A stretch of 40,403 nt of DNA, from positions 1-40,403 of IMG/VR virus record IMGVR_UViG_3300047666_000565. The stretch is one strand, 5' to 3'. The notes beneath the pieces are model-generated. The model did not search any database and had not been told where the DNA came from. It saw nothing but the letters and a program-made list of their open reading frames with translations. How positions within the stretch are numbered: the stretch's first letter is position 1; every line of letters starts with the position of its first letter. This document shows, piece after piece, positions 31,204 through 38,837 of this stretch. Both the position numbers and the translations under genes were made by a program. The DNA comes from a virus.

Positions 31204-31799
31204 GCTTTTGGGATTTATCAGACGGAACAAGCGCAACCGACACAGGCAAAGAGTTTGAGCGCTCAGGCGGCGGAAATATGGAGCCAATCCCGAATGACAG
31301 CGACGTGCTGGCGATTGTGGATCAAGCTAAGTGGGCAGAAAAAGACGGCAGCGATTACATAGAATTGCGATGGACTGTCATGGCACCCGAAGAAGTCAAA
31401 AACCGCAAGGTATTCCATAAGCTTTGGGTGACAGATTTCGACCCTAACGACAAAGGGAAAGATGAGTCAAAGAGTAAGACAAAACGCGACGAACACCGGA
31501 AAACATTGGCTTGTATTGACGCAAACGCTGGGGGCAATCTAACAAGAACAGGCCAAAACCCAACCGACGAAAACATGACTATGCATTTAACAAATGTGCC
31601 GATGGTCATTAAGCTTATGGTCTGGTCTATGAAAGGCGGCGACGGCACCGACATGTCGGGCAATTGGGTCAAGAGGGTTTCGTCATCCGACAAGCCTTTG
31701 CAAATCAGCAATGAGCCTTTGCCAAAAACCAGCGCGGCACCTGCGGCACAACAAGGCGGTTCTGGTAGCCGTGATTTAGACGACGAGATCCCTTTCTAG
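31200..31799 (+). CDS. DUF669-like protein with SSB-type C-terminal tail
   Basis: A 199-residue protein matching the phage DUF669 pattern (GNMEPIPNDSDVLAIVDQAKWAE near the start, then FHKLWVTDF). Its last residues, DLDDEIPF, copy the acidic tip of bacterial SSB that recruits repair proteins. It is directly coupled to the Sak4-like gene (ATGA). Single-stranded DNA binding is inferred from the tail and partner; I did not see classical OB-fold signature residues. Confidence 0.75.
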   Translation: MSFWDLSDGTSATDTGKEFERSGGGNMEPIPNDSDVLAIVDQAKWAEKDGSDYIELRWTVMAPEEVKNRKVFHKLWVTDFDPNDKGKDESKSKTKRDEHRKTLACIDANAGGNLTRTGQNPTDENMTMHLTNVPMVIKLMVWSMKGGDGTDMSGNWVKRVSSSDKPLQISNEPLPKTSAAPAAQQGGSGSRDLDDEIPF

Positions 31800-31815
31800 G
31801 GTCTAAGCTAACAAT

Positions 31816-31879
31816 CCCCAGCGGCGCGAAGGTGCATGGCCACCGATTAGCCTGAGTATTCAGAGCCGCGCCGCTGGGG
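31816..31879 (+). ncRNA. candidate structured RNA (three-way junction)
   Basis: CCCCAGCGGCGCG (31816-31828) pairs without mismatch with 31867-31879. The 38-nt interior contains two further stems: GGTG/CACC (31831-31834, 31841-31844) and CTGA/TCAG (31852-31855, 31860-31863). Together they form a three-way junction. No T-run follows, so it is not a standard terminator. It may be an mRNA processing or stability element, a small RNA or an attenuator. No known RNA family is recognised. Confidence 0.5.
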
Positions 31880-31909
31880 TTCCACCGCAACAAACAGAAA
31901 GCAAAGATT

Positions 31910-32065
31910 ATGGAATACCCGTTAATCATAACAGAATTTGGGCAGTTTACGTGCCATGCTACTAGCAATGAGGATTTTGGAGACGGGATAGATATACATC
32001 GTTGTCCTAGTTTTGACACAATCCAAGAGGTTGCTGATTGGATTTCGGAAAACGCAACCGATTGA
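31910..32065 (+). CDS. small hypothetical protein (51 aa)
   Basis: A 51-residue protein (MEYPLIITEFGQFTCHATSNEDF..., ending EVADWISENATD). It looks like a small beta-beta-helix unit with a closing amphipathic helix. It begins after an 18-bp leader, CAACAAACAGAAAGCAAA, which is repeated before the next small frame. Unrecognised. Confidence 0.55.
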   Translation: MEYPLIITEFGQFTCHATSNEDFGDGIDIHRCPSFDTIQEVADWISENATD

Positions 32066-32102
32066 CCCGAAACGAGATAACAACAAACAGAAAGCAAAAA
32101 CC

Positions 32103-32171
32103 ATGACACATGAAGAAATAAACAAGATTTTAAACGACGCATTTGCCAAGGTATTCGGGGAGAAATGGTGA
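32103..32171 (+). CDS. 22-aa peptide upstream of the exonuclease
   Basis: MTHEEINKILNDAFAKVFGEKW, then TGA overlapping the exonuclease ATG (TGATG). It shares the 18-bp leader with the gene before it. The peptide is amphipathic and helical. It may act as a translational coupler for the exonuclease; whether the peptide itself matters is unknown. Confidence 0.4.
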   Translation: MTHEEINKILNDAFAKVFGEKW

Positions 32172-33028
32172 TGGAACAACGTACACCTGAATGGCACGAG
32201 GCAAGGGCTGGACGTGTAACAGCAAGCAACGCTGGGGCATTGCTGGGCCTATCGCCACACACAAGCGAGGCGGACGGGTTTCGCCGTCTTGTGCGATCCA
32301 TGCACGGTTTCGATAGTGAATTTGTAGGCAATGTCGCCACCGAATACGGCACGTTTCACGAGGACGGCGCATTGGCCGAATACAAGATGGAGACGGGAAA
32401 CGATGTTTCGCATCTGGCGTTTGCCCCGCATGGCGATTGGTTGGGCGCGTCACCTGATGGCTTGCTTGGCAAACACGGGATGCTTGAGATTAAATGCCCG
32501 TTTGGTCAGCGTAAAACTGACCCGCCCGCCTTTAAGTCAGTTGACGATCAGCCGCACTATTATGCGCAGATGCAAATTCAGATGTATTGCACTGGTCGTA
32601 TGTGGTGCCATTTTTACCAATGGTCGCCGCACGGAACAAAACTTGAGCAGGTCAACTACAGCGAGGACTGGATAGACGAAAACTTGCCAGAATTGCACGA
32701 AATCTGGCAACGCGCCAAAGATGCCGACCCTGCGGACTTTGTGGGCGAAAAGCGTCAAGAATATGACACGCCGGAAGCCGCAAAGCTGGTTGCGGAGTAT
32801 GACGAATTGCGCGACGCGATAGACAACGCCAACGCCCGCAAAAAAGACATTGTGGCTCGGATGGTTGAAATGTCCGGCAAGCGTGACGCGGTAATTGGGG
32901 GGCGCAACCTAACCCTGGTCAAACGCAAGGGTTCTGTGGCCTATGCCAAAGCCCTGACAGTGATTGCACCCAATGCGGACCTTGAGCCCTACCGGGGCGA
33001 CCCAAGCGAATCGTGGCAACTAAAGTGA
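32171..33028 (+). CDS. YqaJ-like phage exonuclease
   Basis: A 285-residue nuclease of the YqaJ/lambda-exonuclease group, which chews one strand of double-stranded DNA ends to supply single strands for annealing. The start MEQRTPEWHEARAGRVTAS is the family signature. The metal-binding D and ExK are at Asp96 (GASPDG) and Glu106/Lys108 (LEIKCPF), with a QMQIQMYCTG motif after. The C-terminal ~80 residues form a helical extension. I chose 32171 rather than the ATG six bases earlier because of the TGATG junction. It pairs functionally with the Sak4-like protein. Confidence 0.92.
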   Translation: MEQRTPEWHEARAGRVTASNAGALLGLSPHTSEADGFRRLVRSMHGFDSEFVGNVATEYGTFHEDGALAEYKMETGNDVSHLAFAPHGDWLGASPDGLLGKHGMLEIKCPFGQRKTDPPAFKSVDDQPHYYAQMQIQMYCTGRMWCHFYQWSPHGTKLEQVNYSEDWIDENLPELHEIWQRAKDADPADFVGEKRQEYDTPEAAKLVAEYDELRDAIDNANARKKDIVARMVEMSGKRDAVIGGRNLTLVKRKGSVAYAKALTVIAPNADLEPYRGDPSESWQLK

Positions 33029-33270
33029 CACCCGACCAGGAGGCCCGCGCAAACGACGCCGCAAACATTATTCTTGAGGAATTGCGGGCTGCGGAAACTG
33101 TTGGCGAATGTGAGGCGGTATCAATTAAGCACGCCAAGACGTTCGCCCGGTTGCAGGAAGTCCATCCAGCGCGGGCTTTTCACATCATCAATCTGGCGTC
33201 TGTGCGAAAGGGTGACTTTGCCCGTGCCGCCCGCGCCAAAAACCAACAGCAACAGGATATGTTTACATGA
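33025..33270 (+). CDS. small helical hypothetical protein
   Basis: An 81-residue protein with a GTG start at 33025 overlapping the exonuclease stop (GTGA); a second GTG at 33013 would add four residues. The chain is helical (ANDAANIILEELRAAETVGECEAV...) and ends in a glutamine run (NQQQQDMFT). It sits between exonuclease and helicase with overlaps on both sides, so it may belong to the same complex. Family unknown. Confidence 0.6.
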   Translation: MTPDQEARANDAANIILEELRAAETVGECEAVSIKHAKTFARLQEVHPARAFHIINLASVRKGDFARAARAKNQQQQDMFT

Positions 33271-35054
33271 CACTTCGCCCATATCAGCAGGAAGCCCACG
33301 ACCCTGCGTGGCAACATATGCGGACCAGCGTTGATCCATGTTTAATTGAGGCGGCAACGGGCGCGGGCAAATCGCACGTAATTGCAGAACTTGCCAAGAC
33401 GATCCACACCGCGACGGGTAAGAAAGTGTTATGCCTAGCACCGTCCGCCGAACTGGTCACGCAGAACCGCGAGAAATACATAGCCAGCGGCCACAAGGCC
33501 AGCATGTTTAGTGCAAGCGCAGGGGCCAAAGACTTGCGCCACCCCGTTGTTTTTGGATCACCGCTAACCGTAAAAAACCGCATTAGCCGTTTTCAGTCTG
33601 GCTATGCCGCTGTTGTAATTGACGAGGCCCACGGCATGACGCCGACGATCAAGGGCATTATTGACGCCATGCGCGATGGTAACCCGATGCTGCGCGTGTT
33701 GGGCCTGACAGCTACGCCATATAGGCTTGGCAGCGGATACATCTTTCGCCAATGGCCGGACGGCAAAGTGAATGGTGACGATACGTGCCGCGACCCGTAT
33801 TTTCCTATTCTAGTGGATCGCATTACCGCGCCAGAACTTATTGACCTTGGATTCCTTACGCCGCCCGTGATGGGATCGGCTGGCGCTGATGGTTATGACA
33901 CGGCAAACCTAACCGCAAACGCCCAAGGCAAGTTTGACAGTGAAGCGGTAGACCGCGCCTATCACGGCCACGGGCGCAAGACTGCTGCAATCGTTGCGGA
34001 TGTTGTGGCGCAATCGCGTGACCGCAATGGCGTGATGTTCTTTGCCGCAACCGTCCAGCACGCCCGCGAAATCATGGCAAGCCTGCCGCCGGATATGTCC
34101 GCACTGGTGACCGGCGAAACGCCCAAGGGCGAACGCAAAACGATACTGTCAGCATTCAAGGCGCGGGTGGTCAAGTATCTTGTGAACGTGTCAGTTTTGA
34201 CAACCGGCTTTGACGCGCCGCATGTGGATCTTATTGCGATCCTGCGCAAGACGGAAAGCGTTGGCTTGTTGCAGCAAATCATTGGGCGCGGTTTGCGCTT
34301 GGATAACGGGAAAGCCGATTGCCTTGTTTTGGATTATACGACGAACATTGAGGACCATTGCCCCGATGGTGATCTGTTTGCGCCGGAGGTAAGGGCAGGC
34401 AAGGAAAGCGGTGAGGGTAAAATGAAAGCCGAATGTCCGCTTTGCCAATACGAAAACAGGTTTTCGACCAATATCAAGTACGTTGATTATGACAAAGACG
34501 ACGCCGGGTATTGTCTGGATCTGGATGGCAACCATGTGAAAACTGACTACGGCCCGCTGGCAGGCCATCACGGTAGGCGGTGTATGGGGCAGGAAAAGAC
34601 TGGCCCGCTTGGCACATATGAGCGTTGCGAGTACCGCTGGACAAGCAAAGATTGTCCAGAATGTTTTGAGCCTAACGATATTGCATCGCGATATTGCTGC
34701 AACTGCAAAGCTGAAATGGTTGACCCTAACGAAAAGCTGCGGATTGATTTCAAGCGAACCAAGCGGACGCCGACAGAAATGCAAACGGATGACGTTGTAT
34801 CAATGACCGTGCGCGAGGGTGTATCGCAGCGGGGAAACAAGACAATGCGAGCTGATTTCGTGACGCCGTGGCGTTCGTTTTCGATCTGGTTTACGCCTGA
34901 CAGCCAATATTCGCGCCAGCAAGGCGAATGGGCAGCGTTTTCCAAAGCAACGCAAGACGGCGAACCAAAAACCGTTACCTACCGCAAAAATGCGGACACC
35001 GGATTTTACAGCGTATTTGGATACAACAAGGAGGCCGATTGTGAACCTGAATGA
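33267..35054 (+). CDS. SF2 DEAH-type helicase with zinc-finger C-terminus
   Basis: A 595-residue helicase of the COG1061 type. Visible motifs are ATGAGKS at 30-36, DEAH at 119-122, TATP at 148-151, and QIIGRGLR (motif VI) at 337-344. Past the motor are two cysteine clusters, CPLC at 390-393 and CPEC...CCNC at 463-480, that likely bind zinc and contact DNA. It would unwind DNA for replication or recombination. Its ATG overlaps the previous gene (ATGA), and a nuclease gene overlaps its end. The length is normal for phage versions. Confidence 0.93.
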   Translation: MTLRPYQQEAHDPAWQHMRTSVDPCLIEAATGAGKSHVIAELAKTIHTATGKKVLCLAPSAELVTQNREKYIASGHKASMFSASAGAKDLRHPVVFGSPLTVKNRISRFQSGYAAVVIDEAHGMTPTIKGIIDAMRDGNPMLRVLGLTATPYRLGSGYIFRQWPDGKVNGDDTCRDPYFPILVDRITAPELIDLGFLTPPVMGSAGADGYDTANLTANAQGKFDSEAVDRAYHGHGRKTAAIVADVVAQSRDRNGVMFFAATVQHAREIMASLPPDMSALVTGETPKGERKTILSAFKARVVKYLVNVSVLTTGFDAPHVDLIAILRKTESVGLLQQIIGRGLRLDNGKADCLVLDYTTNIEDHCPDGDLFAPEVRAGKESGEGKMKAECPLCQYENRFSTNIKYVDYDKDDAGYCLDLDGNHVKTDYGPLAGHHGRRCMGQEKTGPLGTYERCEYRWTSKDCPECFEPNDIASRYCCNCKAEMVDPNEKLRIDFKRTKRTPTEMQTDDVVSMTVREGVSQRGNKTMRADFVTPWRSFSIWFTPDSQYSRQQGEWAAFSKATQDGEPKTVTYRKNADTGFYSVFGYNKEADCEPE

Positions 35055-35463
35055 CTTACCTTTTCCCGTTTTTGGTGACACGACTTTTCGCGGCAAGTGC
35101 GCAACGGAAAGCGTCGAGCAAGTTACGTTCTTTAATCGCCTGCGTGCGCAGTATCCCGATACGTGGGGTGCGCTGGCTATACATGCCCGAAACGAACAAC
35201 AATTGCGCGGGGGCCAGTTTGGGGGCATGGCAAAGCAAAAAGCGGAGGGCATGGTATCAGGGGCCAGTGATATTATTATACCCGGACGTGTGACGTTCGT
35301 TTGTGAATTAAAACGCCGTGACAGGACAAAAAGCGCGTGGCAGGCAGGACAGGTCGAATACCTTACCGCAGCGCATGAGGCAGGCGCGTTTGCGTGCGTG
35401 GCGCTGGGCTGTGATGCAGCGTGGGAATCTTTTAACGAATGGCGCAAATTAGCTCTTGATTAA
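35041..35463 (+). CDS. VRR-NUC domain nuclease
   Basis: A 140-residue nuclease of the VRR-NUC family, which includes stand-alone phage enzymes related to junction resolvases. The catalytic residues appear as Asp77 (GASDIII) and Glu89/Lys91 (VCELKRRD), with an early Glu in ATESVEQ. The GTG at 35041 follows AAGGAGG at ideal spacing and overlaps the helicase end by 14 bp; upstream ATGs lack a ribosome-binding site. Likely it trims or resolves branched DNA from the helicase and annealing steps. Confidence 0.88.
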   Translation: MNLNDLPFPVFGDTTFRGKCATESVEQVTFFNRLRAQYPDTWGALAIHARNEQQLRGGQFGGMAKQKAEGMVSGASDIIIPGRVTFVCELKRRDRTKSAWQAGQVEYLTAAHEAGAFACVALGCDAAWESFNEWRKLALD

Positions 35464-35514
35464 GTGCGTTGCCGCGCATATATTAGACGTAGAAGCAAAC
35501 AAAGGAACGAACCC

Positions 35515-35706
35515 ATGACAACGTATACAACAAAGCGAGGCGCGGCGGCGGCAGCCAGACGTTTGATGAAGTCAATTCACGGCACCAAATACCAAGCCAA
35601 ATCTGGCGTGGATTTCATTACAAGTCGCGCTCTTTACAGTTTTGAATGGAAATTTGAAATCCTCAACGAGGCAGCGCACCGCGCACATCAACGGGCAGCG
35701 GCTTAA
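35515..35706 (+). CDS. small basic hypothetical protein
   Basis: A 63-residue protein starting MTTYTTKRGAAAAARRLMKSIHGTKYQAKSG behind AAAGGAACGA. It has a basic, alanine-rich helix and a compact beta part (FITSRALYSFEWKFEIL). Nucleic-acid binding is possible but not shown. Confidence 0.6.
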   Translation: MTTYTTKRGAAAAARRLMKSIHGTKYQAKSGVDFITSRALYSFEWKFEILNEAAHRAHQRAAA

Positions 35707-35746
35707 AGCCCCGACTACCACCGACCACCTCAAAGGAACGAAAACC

Positions 35747-35917
35747 ATGGCCCACGCCACCCAAGCACAAGAACTGAAATGGGCCAATGAGGATGTGGCC
35801 GAACGCCGGGCCGCAACGGACCTGCACTTCCCCGACGACGCCCACCAATGGCCGCTTGATCCAAGCGCCAATCCATCATCAAGCAACCTAGAATTTTACC
35901 AGAAACGCGGCGAATGA
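35747..35917 (+). CDS. small hypothetical protein
   Basis: A 56-residue protein (MAHATQAQELKWANEDVAERRAATDLHFP...) starting behind AAAGGAACGA, the same leader as the gene before. It is polar, with a Pro/Asn-rich C-terminal half and no membrane segment. Unrecognised. Confidence 0.55.
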   Translation: MAHATQAQELKWANEDVAERRAATDLHFPDDAHQWPLDPSANPSSSNLEFYQKRGE

Positions 35918-35944
35918 GCCGCAAAGCAAAAGGAGAAAGAAACC

Positions 35945-36355
35945 ATGACAAAATCACTAGAGGCTGAAAACGCCGCACTAAAAAAACAAGTCGAATCACT
36001 GAAGCAGACGCTTGAACATCAGAAATTTAAACTAGAAAGCAGTGTGCGGCAACATGCCTTTTGGTATGACTTCGCTGCCAAAAACTACCCCGAAAACCCA
36101 ACCGCTGCAGACGCCGCGATTCTGAAAAATCAACGCGACATGGACGAAATAAGCGTTGCCGAGTTCGAAGAAGTGCTAGGCCCGTGGCTGGATTACAAAG
36201 CCGATTTCGATATTCTAACGGATCGCGAGATTGAGCGCCGTTTGAAGCGTTCGCGCAAAGCTGTGATGGGCAATCAAGCTTTCATCGCCGCCGCTGCGTC
36301 TTGGAAAGTTGCGGGCAAGCCTCGCACCAAGAAAGCAAAGAGGGTTTTAAAATGA
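35945..36355 (+). CDS. coiled-coil protein before the wall hydrolase
   Basis: A 136-residue protein. Residues 3-38 have clear heptads (LEAENAALKKQVESLKQTLEHQKFKLES), a parallel coiled coil. The middle is acidic and the end is strongly basic (KPRTKKAKRVLK). The start follows AAAAGGAG. Its stop overlaps the ATG of the SleB-type gene, so the two are co-translated. It could be an adaptor or regulator for that enzyme, but no family is recognised. Confidence 0.6.
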   Translation: MTKSLEAENAALKKQVESLKQTLEHQKFKLESSVRQHAFWYDFAAKNYPENPTAADAAILKNQRDMDEISVAEFEEVLGPWLDYKADFDILTDREIERRLKRSRKAVMGNQAFIAAAASWKVAGKPRTKKAKRVLK

Positions 36356-36774
36356 TAAGTCTTACTTGTTTGGCCCTCGCGGTGTACTTCGAGGCACGTT
36401 CCGAACCGATTGACGGCCAGCGAGCCGTTGCCGATGTAATTATGACGCGGACCTATCACCCGTCATTTCCCGACACGGTTTGCGAAGTTGTTGCGGAGGA
36501 TCGGGGAAGCAAGGCGTGGGATTGCCAGTTTTCCTTTATGTGTGACGGCCAGCCAGAAAGGCCGACAGGGGCCGCGTGGCTAATTTCGCAGGCAGTGGCC
36601 ATCGAAGCGATGGCAGGACCGCCACTTGTGTACGCCACGCATTACCACACAACCGACGTGCAGCCAAATTGGTTTGACCTAACCGTAATTGGAAAAATTG
36701 GATCTCACATTTTTTACACTGATGGCCGTTGCATTTTAGAAATGGGCTGTTCGTTGCGTCCCAAGGCGCGATAA
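36352..36774 (+). CDS. SleB-type cell wall hydrolase
   Basis: A 140-residue protein of the Hydrolase_2 (SleB) family, lytic enzymes that cut the glycan strand. The catalytic glutamate is Glu14 in LAVYFEARSEP, followed by GQRAVADVIMTR and CEVVAEDRG...CQFSF, all usual in the family. There is no clear signal peptide, although the N-terminus is mildly hydrophobic. The ATG overlaps the previous stop (ATGA). It is separate from the main lysis cassette and on the other strand, so it may serve a different step, or be a second endolysin. Confidence 0.85.
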   Translation: MISLTCLALAVYFEARSEPIDGQRAVADVIMTRTYHPSFPDTVCEVVAEDRGSKAWDCQFSFMCDGQPERPTGAAWLISQAVAIEAMAGPPLVYATHYHTTDVQPNWFDLTVIGKIGSHIFYTDGRCILEMGCSLRPKAR

Positions 36775-36869
36775 ACCAGTTGTAGAAATTTGGTTCGCTG
36801 TTCGCTATCCTCAACCGTTTCAAAATGATGCGGGTGTTTGGTGTGCAGAGCGGCAGTGAACCAAAGCAA

Positions 36870-36899
36870 CCCGTGGCGTTAATTCGTCGCGGGTTTTTT
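36870..36899 (+). terminator. Rho-independent terminator after the wall hydrolase
   Basis: CCCGTGGCG (36870-36878) pairs with CGTCGCGGG (36885-36893), using two G-U pairs, with a 6-nt loop and a run of six T. It ends the plus-strand recombination operon before the convergent minus-strand gene at 36899. Confidence 0.8.
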
Positions 36900-37153
36900 C
36901 ACGTCTTAGGCTCCTTAGAATGATAAGGGCGCACTGTCCATGCGTCTTCGTCTTCTGCGCGAACAGATTCCGCATCTTCGCGACGGTGGTATCGTGTGGC
37001 CCGATCAATATTAGTCGTCCACATCGGCATCCCTTCGCCCCACATGCGCCACTTCGTGCCGTCGCCATTGCCGATGACCCACCCAGTTCCGGTGTCGTGT
37101 TTGAGCGCATCAACGCGCCAAACTTCCATTTCATGTTCGGTCGATATGCTCAT
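36899..37153 (-). CDS. small hypothetical protein
   Basis: An 84-residue protein (MSISTEHEMEVWRVDALKHDTGTGWVIGNGDG...). It is beta-rich at first, with tryptophans in WRMWGEGMPMW, then charged. The start at 37153 follows AAAGGAG, and the ATG overlaps the previous stop. It shares a transcript with the recombinase-like gene. Unrecognised. Confidence 0.65.
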   Translation of the reverse strand: MSISTEHEMEVWRVDALKHDTGTGWVIGNGDGTKWRMWGEGMPMWTTNIDRATRYHRREDAESVRAEDEDAWTVRPYHSKEPKT

Positions 37154-37320
37154 TTCGTAGGCTCCTTTAACGCGCCAACTTCAATCAACCCGTCGTTAGG
37201 GTTCGGGTCTTGGCGTTCCATTTCGTCCATGCAACAACCCGTAGTGTCAGGGGTTGCTGAAATCCTAGCAAGTGCGGCGGCAATGGCCTTTGTCCTTTGG
37301 TCGTCAGGTCCGTCAATCAT
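37150..37320 (-). CDS. small hypothetical protein (56 aa)
   Basis: A 56-residue protein (MIDGPDDQRTKAIAAALARISATPD... ending VGALKEPTK). An alanine-rich helix is followed by a CC pair and an acidic, proline-containing tail. The ATG overlaps the stop of the recombinase-like gene and its own TGA overlaps the next ATG, which supports coding. Unknown function. Confidence 0.55.
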   Translation of the reverse strand: MIDGPDDQRTKAIAAALARISATPDTTGCCMDEMERQDPNPNDGLIEVGALKEPTK

Positions 37321-37784
37321 CGCTTCAATTCCTCCTTTTCAAATCTGTTGCCGTACTTGTGGTTTAATTGGTTGCGGCTGACGGGTGAGCCGTATTCCTT
37401 GCTCGCGTATGTCACCACATAGGGCTGTGTGTACCTGATAGGGTTGGCCCACATTTCACGCAACTGCCCGTCCAGCTTATCGTCGGGCTGAAACCCACGC
37501 GGCCCACGTCGCCCAGCGGGTTTGTTCGATACTGGTGCCGGGCATACTGTGACAGTAATTCCCTTACCTTCAATCAAGTCCTTTGTGTTCTTGGCTGCAA
37601 CGCCGCGCCCTAGATCACCGACAGAGAGAACGGAAAGGGTATCACCCTCACGCGCCCCGCCACGATTGACCAGGGCGTCAAGTTGCTCCCGTGTTTCGCC
37701 ATGATCTATGAATAGCCTGCCCTCGTCATAAACGACGTGTGCAAAATCTTCGGGATCGCGATTTATACCATATGCATTTTTCAT
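37317..37784 (-). CDS. serine-recombinase-like protein lacking the catalytic serine
   Basis: A 155-residue protein. Residues ~25-85 follow the resolvase fold: DEGRLFIDHGETREQLDALVNRGGAREGDTLSVLSVGDLGRG, then a helix and KGITVTVCP. The DLGRG part matches the DRLGR motif. However, the N-terminal strand reads AYGINRDP where resolvases have YxRVS, so the nucleophilic serine is absent. The C-terminal part ends in a helix-turn-helix-like segment (VVTYASKEYGSPVSRNQLNHKYGNR). It therefore probably binds DNA without cutting, perhaps the repeats just upstream. The relation to resolvases is by eye. Confidence 0.55.
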   Translation of the reverse strand: MKNAYGINRDPEDFAHVVYDEGRLFIDHGETREQLDALVNRGGAREGDTLSVLSVGDLGRGVAAKNTKDLIEGKGITVTVCPAPVSNKPAGRRGPRGFQPDDKLDGQLREMWANPIRYTQPYVVTYASKEYGSPVSRNQLNHKYGNRFEKEELKR

Positions 37785-37815
37785 ATCACCTTATTAAATG
37801 ACTATTATCAGCACG

Positions 37816-37877
37816 TCAACAATACTAATTTTATTTAACGCTTGCTTGTTGATTATTGATGTGACATATGTTGATTA
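37816..37877. promoter_or_regulatory. repeat operators in the 37785-37908 divergent region
   Basis: TGTTGATTA occurs at 37847-37855 and 37869-37877, exactly 22 bp apart (two helical turns), with a reverse TCAACA at 37816-37821. They lie between the recombinase-like gene and the plus-strand small-gene run, in AT-rich DNA. A dimeric regulator acting on both promoters is likely. Confidence 0.45.
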
Positions 37878-37908
37878 ACGAAACGGAATTGAATAGGACC
37901 ATTTGAAT

Positions 37909-38130
37909 ATGACACGCTCAGAACATTTGCAGTGGTGCAAGGATCGCGCATTAGAACTTATCAATGATGGCCAAATAGCCGAGGGCATGGCTTCTTTCAC
38001 ATCTGATATGGGCAAGCACCCAGAGACAAACGAAACGCTTCAAAATGGCTTGTCTCACCCGATAATCATGCAAGCGCTTTTCACTAACAATTCAAGCGAT
38101 TGTGCAAACGCCATTAACGGCTTCAACTAA
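37909..38130 (+). CDS. small hypothetical protein
   Basis: A 73-residue protein (MTRSEHLQWCKDRALELINDGQIAEGMASFTSDMGKHPET...). The opening (HLQWCKDRALELINDG) and the following GKHPET are common in small phage proteins of alphaproteobacteria. I chose the ATG at 37909 behind AGGACC over a TTG six bases earlier. Helical, soluble, unknown role. Confidence 0.65.
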   Translation: MTRSEHLQWCKDRALELINDGQIAEGMASFTSDMGKHPETNETLQNGLSHPIIMQALFTNNSSDCANAINGFN

Positions 38131-38143
38131 AGGACCGATAACC

Positions 38144-38605
38144 ATGCGCGAAGGTGACATATATAGCTGGCGTTGGGCTGACAGTGATAAGCACGCGGAT
38201 AGCGCAGCTTTTCGCAACTATCGCTGCAAGTCGTGCATTGCCGAGTATGACGGGAAGTCACTGACGGACACGTTCTGGACATCCAGAACAGATGGGTCAT
38301 GGCTCAATCCTGACGATGTTGCTCTCACCTTGCTGGGCAATAAAAATGACATGACGGTTCTGGCTGACAGACCTGAATTTTACCGCCGCGAAGATTTGGT
38401 GAGCATGAAGCACTCCAACAATTCAGGAGCGCCGATTTACCTAAAGGCTGGAGCAAAAAGAAACGCCGACGTGATGCGTGGTCTACTGCACAGAAAGCAG
38501 GAAGAAAAACGCTACGCGATACGAAGCGCAACGCAAGACTTGGAGCGCCTAGCCTTGGCCGAACGTGACGTAGAAAATGGCTTGATCGACAAGCTTTGTT
38601 TTTAA
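38144..38605 (+). CDS. hypothetical protein
   Basis: A 153-residue protein. The N-terminal part (MREGDIYSWRWADSDK... YRCKSCIAEYDG) carries a CKSC pair and tryptophans and ends in PEFYRREDLVSM. The C-terminal half is a charged helix (KQEEKRYAIRSATQDLERLALAERDVENG). The start follows AAAGGACCGATAACC. Unrecognised; one zinc site is possible. Confidence 0.65.
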   Translation: MREGDIYSWRWADSDKHADSAAFRNYRCKSCIAEYDGKSLTDTFWTSRTDGSWLNPDDVALTLLGNKNDMTVLADRPEFYRREDLVSMKHSNNSGAPIYLKAGAKRNADVMRGLLHRKQEEKRYAIRSATQDLERLALAERDVENGLIDKLCF

Positions 38606-38626
38606 CCCATAAAAAGGACCGAGATT

Positions 38627-38824
38627 ATGCTCAAAGCCCCCTCCGCATACACCACTAAAACCCTGACTGCGCTATTGCATCAAAGAAGTGCTATGACTGA
38701 GATACGTCAAGGCCACTGGCAGCCAGCCAGACCAGAAGGGCTGTATTCGATCAAGTCACGCTTTATGCTGGCTTGGGAAGTTTTCACTGGCCGTGCAGAC
38801 GTTTTGCGCTGGCCTCATCAGTAA
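38627..38824 (+). CDS. small conserved-type phage protein
   Basis: A 65-residue protein. The last part (LYSIKSRFMLAWEVFTGRADVLRWPHQ) is a familiar ending of small phage proteins of unknown function, with a SIKSRFMLAW helix and a final WP. The start follows AAAAGGACCGAGATT, a leader repeated exactly before the next mini-frame. Confidence 0.65.
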   Translation: MLKAPSAYTTKTLTALLHQRSAMTEIRQGHWQPARPEGLYSIKSRFMLAWEVFTGRADVLRWPHQ

Positions 38825-38837
38825 AAGGACCGAGATT

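Noticed and set aside
31816-31879. Hammerhead, twister or tRNA-like element
   Set aside because: The stem resembles a ribozyme frame but the hammerhead core (CUGANGA and GAA) is not complete, and no anticodon arm or T-loop is present; it is kept only as an unknown structured RNA.
37317-37784. Active integrase or invertase implying a temperate phage
   Set aside because: The catalytic serine motif is absent, and no attachment site, repressor pair or invertible segment is visible.
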